Part shown: in pieces, positions 13,873-20,769 of the stretch
Layout: each line of letters starts with the position of its first letter
How positions within the stretch are numbered: the first letter of the stretch is position 1
DNA from: DSQQ01 sp964443075
GTDB lineage: Bacteria > Chloroflexota > Anaerolineae > 4572-78 > J111
Reading direction: 5' to 3'
Assembly: GCA_964443075.1 (NCBI GenBank)
Contig: CAYUCB010000066.1
Span: 1 to 24,408, forward strand
Length of the DNA: 24,408 bases
The notes under the pieces: generated by a model
Database searches by the model: none
Seen by the model: only the letters and a program-made list of their open reading frames with translations
What the model was told of the DNA's origin: nothing
Program-made: the position numbers and the translations under genes

Positions 13873-14304
13873 TTAGGCCGTCCAGGACTCCCCTTCTTCT
13901 TGCCCGGCCATTGGCACGGAGAGGTGAGATTGAGCAATCAACCAGGTATCGCTCCGCTTTTCCAACACGGCGGTCAGGCGGGCCGGCATGCTCATCTCCT
14001 GCCCACCGGCTTTAACATTAAAGGTAACATCTACCGCGGCCCAGGCTACTCCCCCGGCGGCAGAAACCAGACTATGGCCCAGGTCAAAAGAGGCGGCCTC
14101 AGTTTGGACCCAGTCACGTTCGGCTTGCATTTTTATTTCAGCCTGGCCTACCCGCTTTTCATCCATGCCGGTACCGAACAAGAAAACATCCGGGTCTGGG
14201 GTTAAGGTTGCCAGGAGCGCATTTATATCCCGCTGACCGTAGGCTTGGCTCATTTTTTCCAAAGCGGCCATTACTTCGGCTTCGGTTTTGCTATCAGCTT
14301 TCAT
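13873..14304 (-). CDS. NTF2-like protein (SnoaL_3/DUF4440 type)
   Basis: The 143-residue protein has the SnoaL_3 pattern rather than the ester-cyclase pattern: MAALEKMSQAYGQRDINALLATLTPDPDVFLFGTG in pieces, FDLGHSLVSAAGGVAWAAVDV, and LTAVLEKRSDTWLIAQSHLSVP. The family has a cone-shaped ligand-binding pocket and is often linked to stress or small-molecule handling. ATG at 14304 is chosen because AAGGAG lies 9-10 bases upstream; the open frame extends to 14385 only through the repeat-bearing leader. A long palindrome lies directly upstream. Confidence 0.85.
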   Translation of the reverse strand: MKADSKTEAEVMAALEKMSQAYGQRDINALLATLTPDPDVFLFGTGMDEKRVGQAEIKMQAERDWVQTEAASFDLGHSLVSAAGGVAWAAVDVTFNVKAGGQEMSMPARLTAVLEKRSDTWLIAQSHLSVPMAGQEEGESWTA

Positions 14305-14360
14305 AGTTCTTTCTCCTTTTTTTGATTTTGGCATCATAAAGCTAATTGATCGTGGATTAA

Positions 14361-14420
14361 ATAACTTCCCCACTTTCGTTCCCACCCTCTGTGTGGGAAC
14401 GAAAGTTTGGGGGGAGTTAT
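14361..14420. repeat. 60-bp palindromic hairpin element
   Basis: ACTTTCGTTCCCAC (14372-14385) pairs perfectly with GTGGGAACGAAAGT (14393-14406), loop CCTCTGT. Outer arms ATAACT (14361-14366) and AGTTAT (14415-14420) plus flanking C and G runs extend the palindrome. GTTCCCA...TGGGAAC hairpins are, from memory, widespread dispersed repeats in Cyanobacteria and Chloroflexota. Here it separates the SnoaL gene at 14460 from the NTF2-like gene at 14304 and may limit read-through. Confidence 0.75.
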
Positions 14421-14459
14421 TGAGTTCTCATTCCCAATGATTCAATTCAGAGGGGATAG

Positions 14460-14882
14460 TTACGTCCCTGGCGCAGGCATCACGCCAAGCTGCTGCATCA
14501 AGCCTATCATATCCATTTGCACCCAATTTTCTACAGCCAGGCCGTTTTCCAGCCGCCAGAAGTCAATATAAGCCACCGAAACCTGTTTGCCGGTTGCCGG
14601 AATGCCCATAAAATCTCCCTGATGCGTCCCCGACCACACCCCTCGCGAGGCGACTCTATCGCCTTCGGCCAAAATATCTTCAATTTGAATATGAAAATCG
14701 GGAAAGGCCGATATAAACATTCCCATAACTTGTTTAAATCCATCCGGGCCAGGCGCAGGCGCGGGCATATTATGATTGACGTATTGGGGGGTTAGAAGAT
14801 CATCAAAGATATCTAACTGCTGCTGGTTCATCCCTTCTTCAAAACCCCGACGAACAAGAGCCTTATTTTGTTCAAGCGACAT
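14460..14882 (-). CDS. SnoaL-like ester cyclase
   Basis: The 140-residue protein has the full family pattern: MSLEQNKALVRRGFEEGMN, HNMPAPAPGPDGFKQVMG, SAFPDFHIQIEDILAEGDRV, GTHQGDFMGIPATGKQVSV, and ENWVQMDMIGLMQQLGV with D124 in the catalytic-Asp position. GGAGGT precedes the ATG by about 6 bases. It lies 48 bases downstream of the small barrel gene at 14931 and ends just before the 60-bp palindrome, so the two form one short unit. It is the closest relative here, by eye, of the protein at 6775. Confidence 0.9.
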   Translation of the reverse strand: MSLEQNKALVRRGFEEGMNQQQLDIFDDLLTPQYVNHNMPAPAPGPDGFKQVMGMFISAFPDFHIQIEDILAEGDRVASRGVWSGTHQGDFMGIPATGKQVSVAYIDFWRLENGLAVENWVQMDMIGLMQQLGVMPAPGT

Positions 14883-14930
14883 TGTCTACCTCCATATAAT
14901 TTATAAATTAACCCCAATTTCGATTATTTC

Positions 14931-15221
14931 TTAACTCTCAAGGTGATAAAACTCGCGCCGGCCCGACTCAACCAGCGGCAGCATCCGCTCGAACCACTGT
15001 CCAAACTCCGGCAGCGAAAATATCCGGGCCATTTGTTGTTCCCACTCGGCCAGGCTGGCCAGCTCCACCTCGGTGATAACGGTGAAGAAAGGGCCGCTGG
15101 CATCGGTAAGAATACGAACGTAAACGTTCTCTCCCCAAGACTGAGTGGTTTCTTTAAACAGAGCCACCAACTCGCCGCCCCGGCCATATTTGGCTTGAAA
15201 AACATCGCGCACAACTATCAT
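14931..15221 (-). CDS. Small dimeric alpha/beta-barrel protein
   Basis: The 96-residue protein starts MIVVRDVFQAKYGRGGELVA, continues VYVRILTDASGPFFTVITEV and ASLAEWEQQMARIFSLPEF, and ends RREFYHLES. This strand-helix-strand order with a late amphipathic helix fits the dimeric alpha+beta barrel (NIPSNAP/ABM-like) superfamily, whose members include small monooxygenases, cyclases and proteins of unknown role. AGGAGGT lies about 6 bases before the ATG. It heads the unit that includes the SnoaL gene at 14460. Confidence 0.82.
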   Translation of the reverse strand: MIVVRDVFQAKYGRGGELVALFKETTQSWGENVYVRILTDASGPFFTVITEVELASLAEWEQQMARIFSLPEFGQWFERMLPLVESGRREFYHLES

Positions 15222-15275
15222 GATAACCTCCTCAATTTACGCTATGATACTGTTAAAAACATCCTACTTTGGTTT

Positions 15276-15316
15276 AAAAAAATAACCCATCTGGCAGCAT
15301 TTGAGCAGATGGGTTA
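15276..15316 (-). terminator. Rho-independent terminator after the SnoaL gene at 15328
   Basis: TAACCCATCTG (15283-15293) pairs perfectly with CAGATGGGTTA (15306-15316). On the - strand the 11-bp stem is followed by a run of seven T (15282-15276). It lies 12 bases past the stop codon, so it ends the transcript covering 16604-15328. Confidence 0.85.
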
Positions 15317-15327
15317 ATAACATTGGT

Positions 15328-15774
15328 TTAATTTGGCGCAGACATGGAGATGCCTAACTGTTGCAGTATCCCTGGAATGCCCCCACCCGGCACCGGGTCA
15401 ACATGAATGGTAGCTATATTACCCTCCCTGAGGGTAAAGCGGATATGCTCTTCCGGGACAGAAAAAGTTTTACGGGTGGCCGGTACAGCCGGCATCCCCG
15501 GAAAGAGGCCAGGCATCTCGCGGGTGTGGGTACCCGTAACCTGCACTTTCAAATCAACCGTGTCGCCATTTTCCTCAACATCATGAATATGAAAGTTCCA
15601 ATCAGGCACACCCAAGATCACCGCATGCATCAGCCCCACAAATTCCGCTTTGCCCAGAGGTTGGGGCACCGGCCCGCTGAAAACTAAATCATCGGCCATC
15701 AAGGTGGCATAACCTGCCATGTTACCGGCTTCCATTGCGGCCATGCTGGCCAGAACAACATCTTTGGCGCTCAT
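15328..15774 (-). CDS. Divergent SnoaL-like ester cyclase
   Basis: The 148-residue protein has the fold pattern (MAGYATLMADDLVFSGPVPQ, GVPDWNFHIHDVEENGDTV, VTGTHTREMPG) but lacks the usual MGIPPTGK loop, replaced by a longer PGMPAVPATRKTFSVPEE. Near the C-terminus IHVDPVPGGGIPGILQQLG replaces the W..D..GLMQQLG motif; D126 aligns only loosely with the catalytic Asp. It may therefore bind a different ligand or have lost catalysis. AAAGGAA precedes the ATG by about 9 bases. It is cotranscribed with the ABM-like gene 24 bases upstream, and a strong terminator follows. Confidence 0.85.
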   Translation of the reverse strand: MSAKDVVLASMAAMEAGNMAGYATLMADDLVFSGPVPQPLGKAEFVGLMHAVILGVPDWNFHIHDVEENGDTVDLKVQVTGTHTREMPGLFPGMPAVPATRKTFSVPEEHIRFTLREGNIATIHVDPVPGGGIPGILQQLGISMSAPN

Positions 15775-15798
15775 TAAAGTATTCCTTTCAAGCTAAAA

Positions 15799-16083
15799 TT
15801 AAAAAGACAACCGCTCGACTTCTTCTAAAAAATACACGTTAGGCTGGTCAACCACTCCGGCACGCTGCATCGTGGCGCGCAAATCGTCGGATTGGGCAAA
15901 CTGATGAGCGTTTTCCAGCGTATCCCACTCAAAGAGAATCACCATCTCATTAGGGTCATGCACATTGCGGAAGAGATGGCCCCCCCTGGAGCCACCGGCC
16001 TGACGGGTCGCCGTGTGCTCATCAAATACGGCCTTCCAGTGGGCATAATCTTCATTTTTGTGCCGAACCAGTAAATACGTCAT
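15799..16083 (-). CDS. ABM-like dimeric alpha/beta-barrel protein
   Basis: The 94-residue protein begins MTYLLVRHKNEDYAHWKAVF and contains ARQAGGSRGGHLFRNVHDP in part and EMVILFEWDTLENAHQFAQS, a pattern common to small ABM-type (antibiotic biosynthesis monooxygenase-like) barrels that bind heme or aromatic substrates. No active-site residues can be assigned. ATG at 16083 is chosen over 16095 and 16086 because GGAGGT overlaps the earlier starts and lies 4-6 bases before this one. It is followed at 24 bases by the SnoaL gene. Confidence 0.83.
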   Translation of the reverse strand: MTYLLVRHKNEDYAHWKAVFDEHTATRQAGGSRGGHLFRNVHDPNEMVILFEWDTLENAHQFAQSDDLRATMQRAGVVDQPNVYFLEEVERLSF

Positions 16084-16187
16084 CATAACCTCCATTTTTA
16101 TACGCTAATGTTTTGAATAATATTTTCCCCCAGTGATAAAGGCGTGCGGATTACAAGCCACACACCTAAAACATGGGATGCAACGGG

Positions 16188-16604
16188 TTATAACTCTGGC
16201 AATAAGCCAATGGCCCGCAGCGCCCCGGCGACATCCCAAATGTGCAAACTATGGGTAATCTGGCCGTTGGCGACGGTAAAGAAGGAACTGCCCCGCACTT
16301 CGACCACCCGGCCGGTAGGGGGAATGTTCATCATCTTGCCCCGGTGAGTGCCGCGCCCAATCCAGGCTACGGCGGCCTGGTTATCCTGCACCACCAACGC
16401 TTCGGTAGTGAAGTGCATATCGGGAAAAGCGGCCAGGTAGCGGCTCATGGTTTGGCTAATATCTTCACGACCATGCCGGGGCACGGAGTAAGCCACATCA
16501 ACCCCCTGGTAATCGGGGGCGTAAAGGGCGGCCATGGTTTCAACATCGTGGTTGTTCCAGGTAGCAATTAAATCGGTAATAAGTTGGGTGGTTGGGTTAT
16601 GCAT
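16188..16604 (-). CDS. SnoaL-like ester cyclase
   Basis: The 138-residue protein has TTQLITDLIATWNNHDVETM, AAFPDMHFTTEALVVQDN, GRGTHRGKMMNIPPTGRVV and HSLHIWDVAGALRAIGLL, with D124 in the catalytic-Asp position. It is a complete family member. TAGGAA lies about 9 bases before the ATG. It is the first small gene after the STAND regulator, whose terminator lies 18-52 bases upstream of this start. It must therefore have a promoter overlapping that terminator or depend on read-through. Confidence 0.88.
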   Translation of the reverse strand: MHNPTTQLITDLIATWNNHDVETMAALYAPDYQGVDVAYSVPRHGREDISQTMSRYLAAFPDMHFTTEALVVQDNQAAVAWIGRGTHRGKMMNIPPTGRVVEVRGSSFFTVANGQITHSLHIWDVAGALRAIGLLPEL

Positions 16605-16621
16605 TAGCCGGTTCCTAACAT

Positions 16622-16656
16622 AAAAACTACGACTATCAAGATGATAGTCGTAGTTT
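16622..16656 (-). terminator. Rho-independent terminator of the STAND regulator gene
   Basis: AAACTACGACTATCA (16624-16638) pairs perfectly with TGATAGTCGTAGTTT (16642-16656), a 15-bp stem with loop AGA on the + strand. On the - strand it ends in a T run (16626-16622). It lies 50 bases after the stop codon at 16706 and separates the regulator from the small-protein array. Confidence 0.8.
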
Positions 16657-16705
16657 ACCCTGGATTACTATTCACTTACCAGACCAAAAACTGCTCATTT
16701 TCTGT

Positions 16706-18853
16706 TCATTTTGCCAACCCGCCCATTTCACGCTGCCACAAAAGCTGGGTTAATAGCTCAATGCCGATTTTAAGGTGGCGGCGATAGGTGCTAAAGGGCA
16801 AATCCAGTAATTCGGCGGCCTGCTCCTGGGTGGGGGCGGGCTGAAAATAGGTACGGTAGAGAGCCTGGTAGAACTTGCGCTGGCGCGGCGAGGTTTGCAA
16901 CTGTGCGGCCGCCTCTTTAACCAGAGCTTGCAGCGCGGCCACCCGCCCGGCTTCATCGGCGTTGGCCCCGGTGTGGTCGGCCACCAGGCGCGACCAAAGC
17001 AGGGGGTTGTAACGCAAAACATCCGGCCGGGCCACCCGAAAATCTCGCAGCAAATGGCGCACCGCAGTTTCAAACTCAGGTTGACTCAAAACTATCAGGG
17101 TTGGTTGAGTGGGCGCAGGTGCTACCGGGGGGGTAGAGGTGGTTTCTCGCTGAGCCAGCAGGTCAAGCCAGGTTAGCGGCGGTACGGTGCGCCAATCGTG
17201 CCCGTAAACCCCGTAAGAGCGGCCCTCTAGAGTAAAATCGGCTTGCGGCAGACGGGTCAGGTCGGCGTAGGTTAGCACCGGCTGCCAGAAATCGGGCTGA
17301 CGGCAGGGTAAGAAGGTGAAAGCCAGGCCCGGTGTGGTGAGGTAATGCTGCACCATGAGAATAAAGAGATGCCCTTGAACGGTTGAGACGCCCTGGTAGG
17401 TGTCGGCAGCTAACCAAAAACGGAAGAGGGTAGCTTGTTCGCCGGGCCGCAAGGGAGCCTGAGTTTGCAAATAACGCCAGGCAGCTTCAACCGCCGGATC
17501 CAGGGTGATGTCGGCGGGGTTAGCCGGCGGTAAGGTGAGCCGTAGCACAAAGCCAACCGGCTGCTGCCCGGCATCGCGCAGCACCACCACATTTTGAGGC
17601 TGTTGAGCAAACCAGTGCCGGGCCAACCGGGCCGACTCTTCCCCCTCATGTTCGACTATCATAGCGACCAGCCGGGGCCAATCGGCCTCGCGGGCCATAT
17701 CGGTGATGAGGCCGCCCAGTTCGGCCCATTGCGCCTGCAACTGGATGAAGAAGGGACGCACCACCGGGTTATCCCGATGCAAAAAGATATACTCCATCAA
17801 AATGGTTTGCTGCTCACGACCGCGCGTTTGGGCTAAACGTTGGGCGTAATAAGCGCGGGCGCGGCGATGAAGTTCAGCGTACCAATCGGGGTTGCGCCAG
17901 CGCAGGTCGGCGGCCAGGGCTTCGCGGGCCAGGTCGTGGGGGAAAAGGCCCTGCGGCCCCAATTCAATACAGGAGAGGCCGCGCAGCCAATCAAAGAGTT
18001 CATGAACGCCCTCTCCGGTTGAAACGGTTGACGGGTCGGGCAGAGCCAGCATCGCCGCCAGCACCGCTTCGGTGGTTAGATGAACCAGGGCGCAAGCTTC
18101 CAGAGCGGCCCGGTGCGCCGGCCCCGGCACTTTTTGCACTAGTTGTTCCAGCAATATTCTGATAATATCCGGAGCGGCTTCGGGTTTAAAGCTCTGTCGG
18201 CTATCCTGGCGCTGGGTTAACACGTCGGCCACCAGCGACAGGGCCAGGGGATGACCGTGGGTAAAATCCAGAATGGCCGGGTGCTGGTCGGCATGCACCT
18301 GGCGATGGGCCAGGTAAGCCCGGCTTTCTTCGGGGCTAAAGTTGCGTAAGGGTAACAGGCGAATGAGGCTTTGCCAGCCGGGGTCGGCCAACCAGGCCGG
18401 TGAGGGCGGCTGCTGGCTGGAGACCACTACCAGGGTTTCGCCCGGCAGTTCTGGTAAAAAAAAGTCGCGCAGCCAGGGTTCCAGCGGCGCGAGTTTTTCA
18501 AAGGTATCAATGATAATGACCTGTCGCTGAGAGCGAAGCGATAGTTCGGCCAGCGGCGACTGGGGGGCGGTGAGGCCCAGGGCTTGTTGCAGCGCCCCCA
18601 GAAATGATTCGGGCGAAGGTTCAATCGTCCGGGCGTCGAGGTGGATAGCGGGGAGGTTGGCCTGCTGGCACAACCGGGTAAATTCGTGCAGCAGGGTGGT
18701 TTTGCCTACGCCGCCGGGGCCAAAAACGTGTAGCAGAATAAAGGGCAGTTCAGCCGCGCTTAAGGTCGCCTGGAACAAGGCGATTTCAGCCTCACGACCG
18801 GCAAAACGGCGATGACGAGCTACGTTTAAACGATCGGCCAGGCGCGATGACAT
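16706..18853 (-). CDS. STAND-type ATPase with C-terminal helix-turn-helix
   Basis: The 715-residue protein has an N-terminal P-loop NTPase: RRFAGREAEI leader, Walker A GPGGVGKT (45-52), Walker B VIIID (112-116), then winged-helix and helical segments typical of AAA_16/STAND signal NTPases (HGHPLALSLVADVL, the GxP motif). A middle alpha/beta region (about 420-570, VVLRDAGQQPVGFVLRLTL) resembles a GNAT-like sensory fold, tentatively. The C-terminus (about 655-705: TQEQAAELLDLPFSTYRRHL) is a sigma-region-4-like HTH for DNA binding. It is probably an ATP-dependent transcription activator of nearby small genes; that target is inferred from position. AAGGGGG precedes the ATG and lies in the loop of an inverted repeat. 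A terminator follows at 16622-16656. Confidence 0.88.
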   Translation of the reverse strand: MSSRLADRLNVARHRRFAGREAEIALFQATLSAAELPFILLHVFGPGGVGKTTLLHEFTRLCQQANLPAIHLDARTIEPSPESFLGALQQALGLTAPQSPLAELSLRSQRQVIIIDTFEKLAPLEPWLRDFFLPELPGETLVVVSSQQPPSPAWLADPGWQSLIRLLPLRNFSPEESRAYLAHRQVHADQHPAILDFTHGHPLALSLVADVLTQRQDSRQSFKPEAAPDIIRILLEQLVQKVPGPAHRAALEACALVHLTTEAVLAAMLALPDPSTVSTGEGVHELFDWLRGLSCIELGPQGLFPHDLAREALAADLRWRNPDWYAELHRRARAYYAQRLAQTRGREQQTILMEYIFLHRDNPVVRPFFIQLQAQWAELGGLITDMAREADWPRLVAMIVEHEGEESARLARHWFAQQPQNVVVLRDAGQQPVGFVLRLTLPPANPADITLDPAVEAAWRYLQTQAPLRPGEQATLFRFWLAADTYQGVSTVQGHLFILMVQHYLTTPGLAFTFLPCRQPDFWQPVLTYADLTRLPQADFTLEGRSYGVYGHDWRTVPPLTWLDLLAQRETTSTPPVAPAPTQPTLIVLSQPEFETAVRHLLRDFRVARPDVLRYNPLLWSRLVADHTGANADEAGRVAALQALVKEAAAQLQTSPRQRKFYQALYRTYFQPAPTQEQAAELLDLPFSTYRRHLKIGIELLTQLLWQREMGGLAK

Positions 18854-18855
18854 TT

Positions 18856-18877
18856 TACATCACCCCCTTATGATGTA
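18856..18877 (-). promoter_or_regulatory. Inverted repeat enclosing the STAND gene ribosome binding site
   Basis: On the - strand TACATCA (read from TGATGTA at 18877-18871) and TGATGTA (18862-18856) form a perfect 7-bp stem with the loop TAAGGGGG, which holds the Shine-Dalgarno sequence; the ATG follows two bases later. It could be an operator for autoregulation or an RNA element affecting translation. Confidence 0.45.
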
Positions 18878-18918
18878 TCCATTACAGAGCCGAAAAATAG
18901 TCGCGATTTTAAATTAGG

Positions 18919-19066
18919 GATTATCGGGAATATACAAAACAGATAAAAATAACCACAGGTTTCACAGGCACGAAGCGCGCAGGTTTTTTATTCTTTAATC
19001 TGTGAAATCGGTGTAATCTGTGGTTAAATTAAGCCGTTTGAGTTGGGATTTCTTATTTCCGATACG
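18919..19066 (-). repeat. MITE-like element, copy 1 (inverted)
   Basis: This is a 148-bp non-coding element with ends TATCGGGAATA (18922-18932) and TATTTCCGATA (19054-19064) and inner palindromes TAACCACAG (18950-18958) / CTGTGGTTA (19018-19026) and TTTCACAG / CTGTGAAA. Its reverse complement aligns with the element at 20613-20753 along both outer thirds. The centre differs. No target-site duplication or open frame was seen. It lies between the STAND regulator and the exporter gene. Confidence 0.8.
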
Positions 19067-19125
19067 GTCTATTATACTCAGGAAAAGATGCGGGGCAATA
19101 ACAAGGGTTATCACAAATTTCGGGC

Positions 19126-19164
19126 AGACCTGACAGGTACGCTTCGCGAAAACCTGCCAGGTCT
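19126..19164. repeat. AGACCTG palindromic repeat
   Basis: AGACCTGACAGGT (19126-19138) and ACCTGCCAGGTCT (19152-19164) pair at 12 of 13 positions around a 13-base loop. AGACCTG...CAGGTCT hairpins are, from memory, widely dispersed in Chloroflexota and Bacteroidota. It follows the exporter gene (ends 19178) on the - strand, but no T-tract follows, so any terminator role is weak. Confidence 0.6.
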
Positions 19165-19177
19165 TTACTTCAGGTAT

Positions 19178-20095
19178 CTAAAGTCTGACCGCTACATCAG
19201 TCGGGCGCTGCCAACTGAGGGGCTTGAGGACGCCGTTGACAATCATCACCCCCAGCAGAATCAAGGCGCAGCCCAGGTAGGTGTGCCAATCCAGACGCTC
19301 ATCCAGCACTACCACTCCCAAAATAACCCCAAACACCGGCACCAGGTAAGTGACCATTGACAGATAGGTGGCGCTGATTTGTTCTAACAGGCGATAGTAA
19401 ATAACAAAGGCCAGAGCGGTGCCGAATACCGCCAGGGCCACCAGCGACCCCAACGCCGGCCAGGAAGGCAGCGGCCGAAGGTAGGGCTGTTCCAGAATGA
19501 GTGAGAACGGCAGTAAAAAGAGGGCCGCCAGGAGTAGTTGGGCTGTGGGCGCAACCAGCGGCGGCAATCCGCGCAGGTTTTTGCGCGAGTAGATGATGGC
19601 GACGCCATAACAAGCTGAGGCCAGTGTGACCGCCAGCAGCCCCCACACCGTAGCCTGTACGCCTCCCAACAGCGAGGGGGCAATTAACAGGGCCAGCCCA
19701 CCAAAACCCACCAGCGTTCCAATCAGTTTGGCCGGGGTCATCCGGTCATCATTGATAAAAAAGTGAGCCAGCACCAGGGTAAAAAGGGGCGTGGTGCCGT
19801 TGAGAATGGCGGCCAGAGCGCTGTCAATGTATTGCTCGCCCCAGGCGAAGAGCACAAAGGGGATGGCGTTTTGCATCAAAGCCATTACGGCAAAGTGCCG
19901 CCAGCGCCGGTCAAAGGGCGGCAGGGCGCGCCCTTGCAGCCGCAAAATCACAAAAAGCAAGATTCCGGCAAGCCCTACCCGGCCTAACATCAGGGTGAGC
20001 GGAGGTACTTCGCCTACGGCTACTTTGATAAACAAAAACGATGGCCCCCACAGGGCGGCCAAAAACAAAAGCCATAAAAAATTTTTTACCCGCAT
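19178..20095 (-). CDS. EamA/DMT-family exporter
   Basis: The 305-residue protein has ten hydrophobic helices in two EamA repeats. Landmarks are the N-terminal LAALWGPSFLFIKVAVGEVPP, RVGLAGILLF, NGTTPLFTLVLAHF at the end of the first repeat, and the second-repeat motifs TYLVPVFGVILGVVVLDE and GCALILLGVMIVN. Members of this family export amino acids, nucleosides or other metabolites. AGGGGG precedes the ATG by 6 bases, and the gene starts 13 bases after the DinB stop, so they form an operon. A nearby Lrp/AsnC regulator is consistent with amino-acid export, but the substrate is not shown by sequence. Confidence 0.92.
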   Translation of the reverse strand: MRVKNFLWLLFLAALWGPSFLFIKVAVGEVPPLTLMLGRVGLAGILLFVILRLQGRALPPFDRRWRHFAVMALMQNAIPFVLFAWGEQYIDSALAAILNGTTPLFTLVLAHFFINDDRMTPAKLIGTLVGFGGLALLIAPSLLGGVQATVWGLLAVTLASACYGVAIIYSRKNLRGLPPLVAPTAQLLLAALFLLPFSLILEQPYLRPLPSWPALGSLVALAVFGTALAFVIYYRLLEQISATYLSMVTYLVPVFGVILGVVVLDERLDWHTYLGCALILLGVMIVNGVLKPLSWQRPTDVAVRL

Positions 20096-20108
20096 GTTTC
20101 CCCCTAAT

Positions 20109-20591
20109 TTATTTTTGCTTTAACCAAGCGTCATAGTTGGCTTGCATTTGTTCCACATGATCCAAAACATGACGCTCATAAATATTCAACCAATCATCCA
20201 AAGTCATCAGGCCATTTTCAGAGTGGTTAATGGTATTGGCCCAGGTTGATTCCGGCAGGGTTTGAATCAGCTTGTAACTGCTTAAACGCAGCCATTTGAA
20301 CAACTCGAGGGCTTCGTCTGGACTGCGCTCGTGATAGCGCAGGGCGATGGTCCAGGCGTTTTCGTCGTAAGCCAGCACCGGCTGGCCGGGTTCGGCGATG
20401 CAGCGACGGCAGCGCAGATAACTATTCACTTCGCTATCGGTGATATGGATGACAATTTCGTGGATGCTCCAGCGCTCCGGGGAAGGTTTGAACTGCCACA
20501 TCTCTCGTGGAAAGCGTTCCAGCGCGGCTACCAATACGCCATAAGCCTGGCCATAAGATTCAATTTTTTGATTTCGGTCTGAGTTGGGCAT
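20109..20591 (-). CDS. DinB-family protein (DinB_2 type)
   Basis: The 160-residue helical-bundle protein has histidines in the DinB_2 arrangement: WSIHEIVIHITDSE (H44, H49) and YERHVLDHVEQM near residue 145. The start GVLVAALERFPREMWQFKPS and WSIHEIV are strongly typical of this subgroup, which binds a divalent metal and may act as a thiol or hydrolytic transferase. AAAGGAAC lies about 8 bases before the ATG. It is cotranscribed with the exporter. Its promoter probably lies in or next to the MITE-like copy at 20613. It is distinct from the other DinB protein at 12247. Confidence 0.88.
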   Translation of the reverse strand: MPNSDRNQKIESYGQAYGVLVAALERFPREMWQFKPSPERWSIHEIVIHITDSEVNSYLRCRRCIAEPGQPVLAYDENAWTIALRYHERSPDEALELFKWLRLSSYKLIQTLPESTWANTINHSENGLMTLDDWLNIYERHVLDHVEQMQANYDAWLKQK

Positions 20592-20612
20592 TGAATGGTT
20601 CCTTTATTAAAT

Positions 20613-20753
20613 CGTATCGGGAATAAGCACTCTTGGTTCAAATGACTTAATTTAACCACAGATTTCACAGATTACACAGAAAAACAAATTAAATCTGTGG
20701 CAATCTGTGTAATCTGTGGTTATTATTATCCGCTTTACTTATTCCCGATAATC
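20613..20753 (+). repeat. MITE-like element, copy 2
   Basis: This 141-bp element has perfect 13-bp terminal inverted repeats, TATCGGGAATAAG (20615-20627) and CTTATTCCCGATA (20738-20750). Inside are a 12-bp inverted pair TAACCACAGATT (20653-20664) / AATCTGTGGTTA (20711-20722) and further ATCTGTG repeats. It matches the reverse complement of 18919-19066. It fills most of the gap between the DinB gene and the small gene at 20770. It has no coding capacity. Confidence 0.85.
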
Positions 20754-20769
20754 TCTATTGATTAAAAAA

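Noticed and set aside
13988..14236. Various + strand frames over the - strand array (for example here, and at 9420-9662 and 15361-15687)
   Set aside because: They are antisense to well supported genes, lack ribosome binding sites and have no recognisable domains.
6775..16604. The whole small-gene array being an integron cassette array
   Set aside because: Single-gene units with own ribosome binding sites fit the idea, but the other intergenic gaps lack paired RYYYAAC/GTTRRRY boxes and attC arms. Only the 10818-10949 site qualifies.
19043..19360. A 105-residue + strand gene
   Set aside because: It runs through a MITE-like copy and a palindrome, then antisense to the exporter. It has no ribosome binding site or family resemblance.
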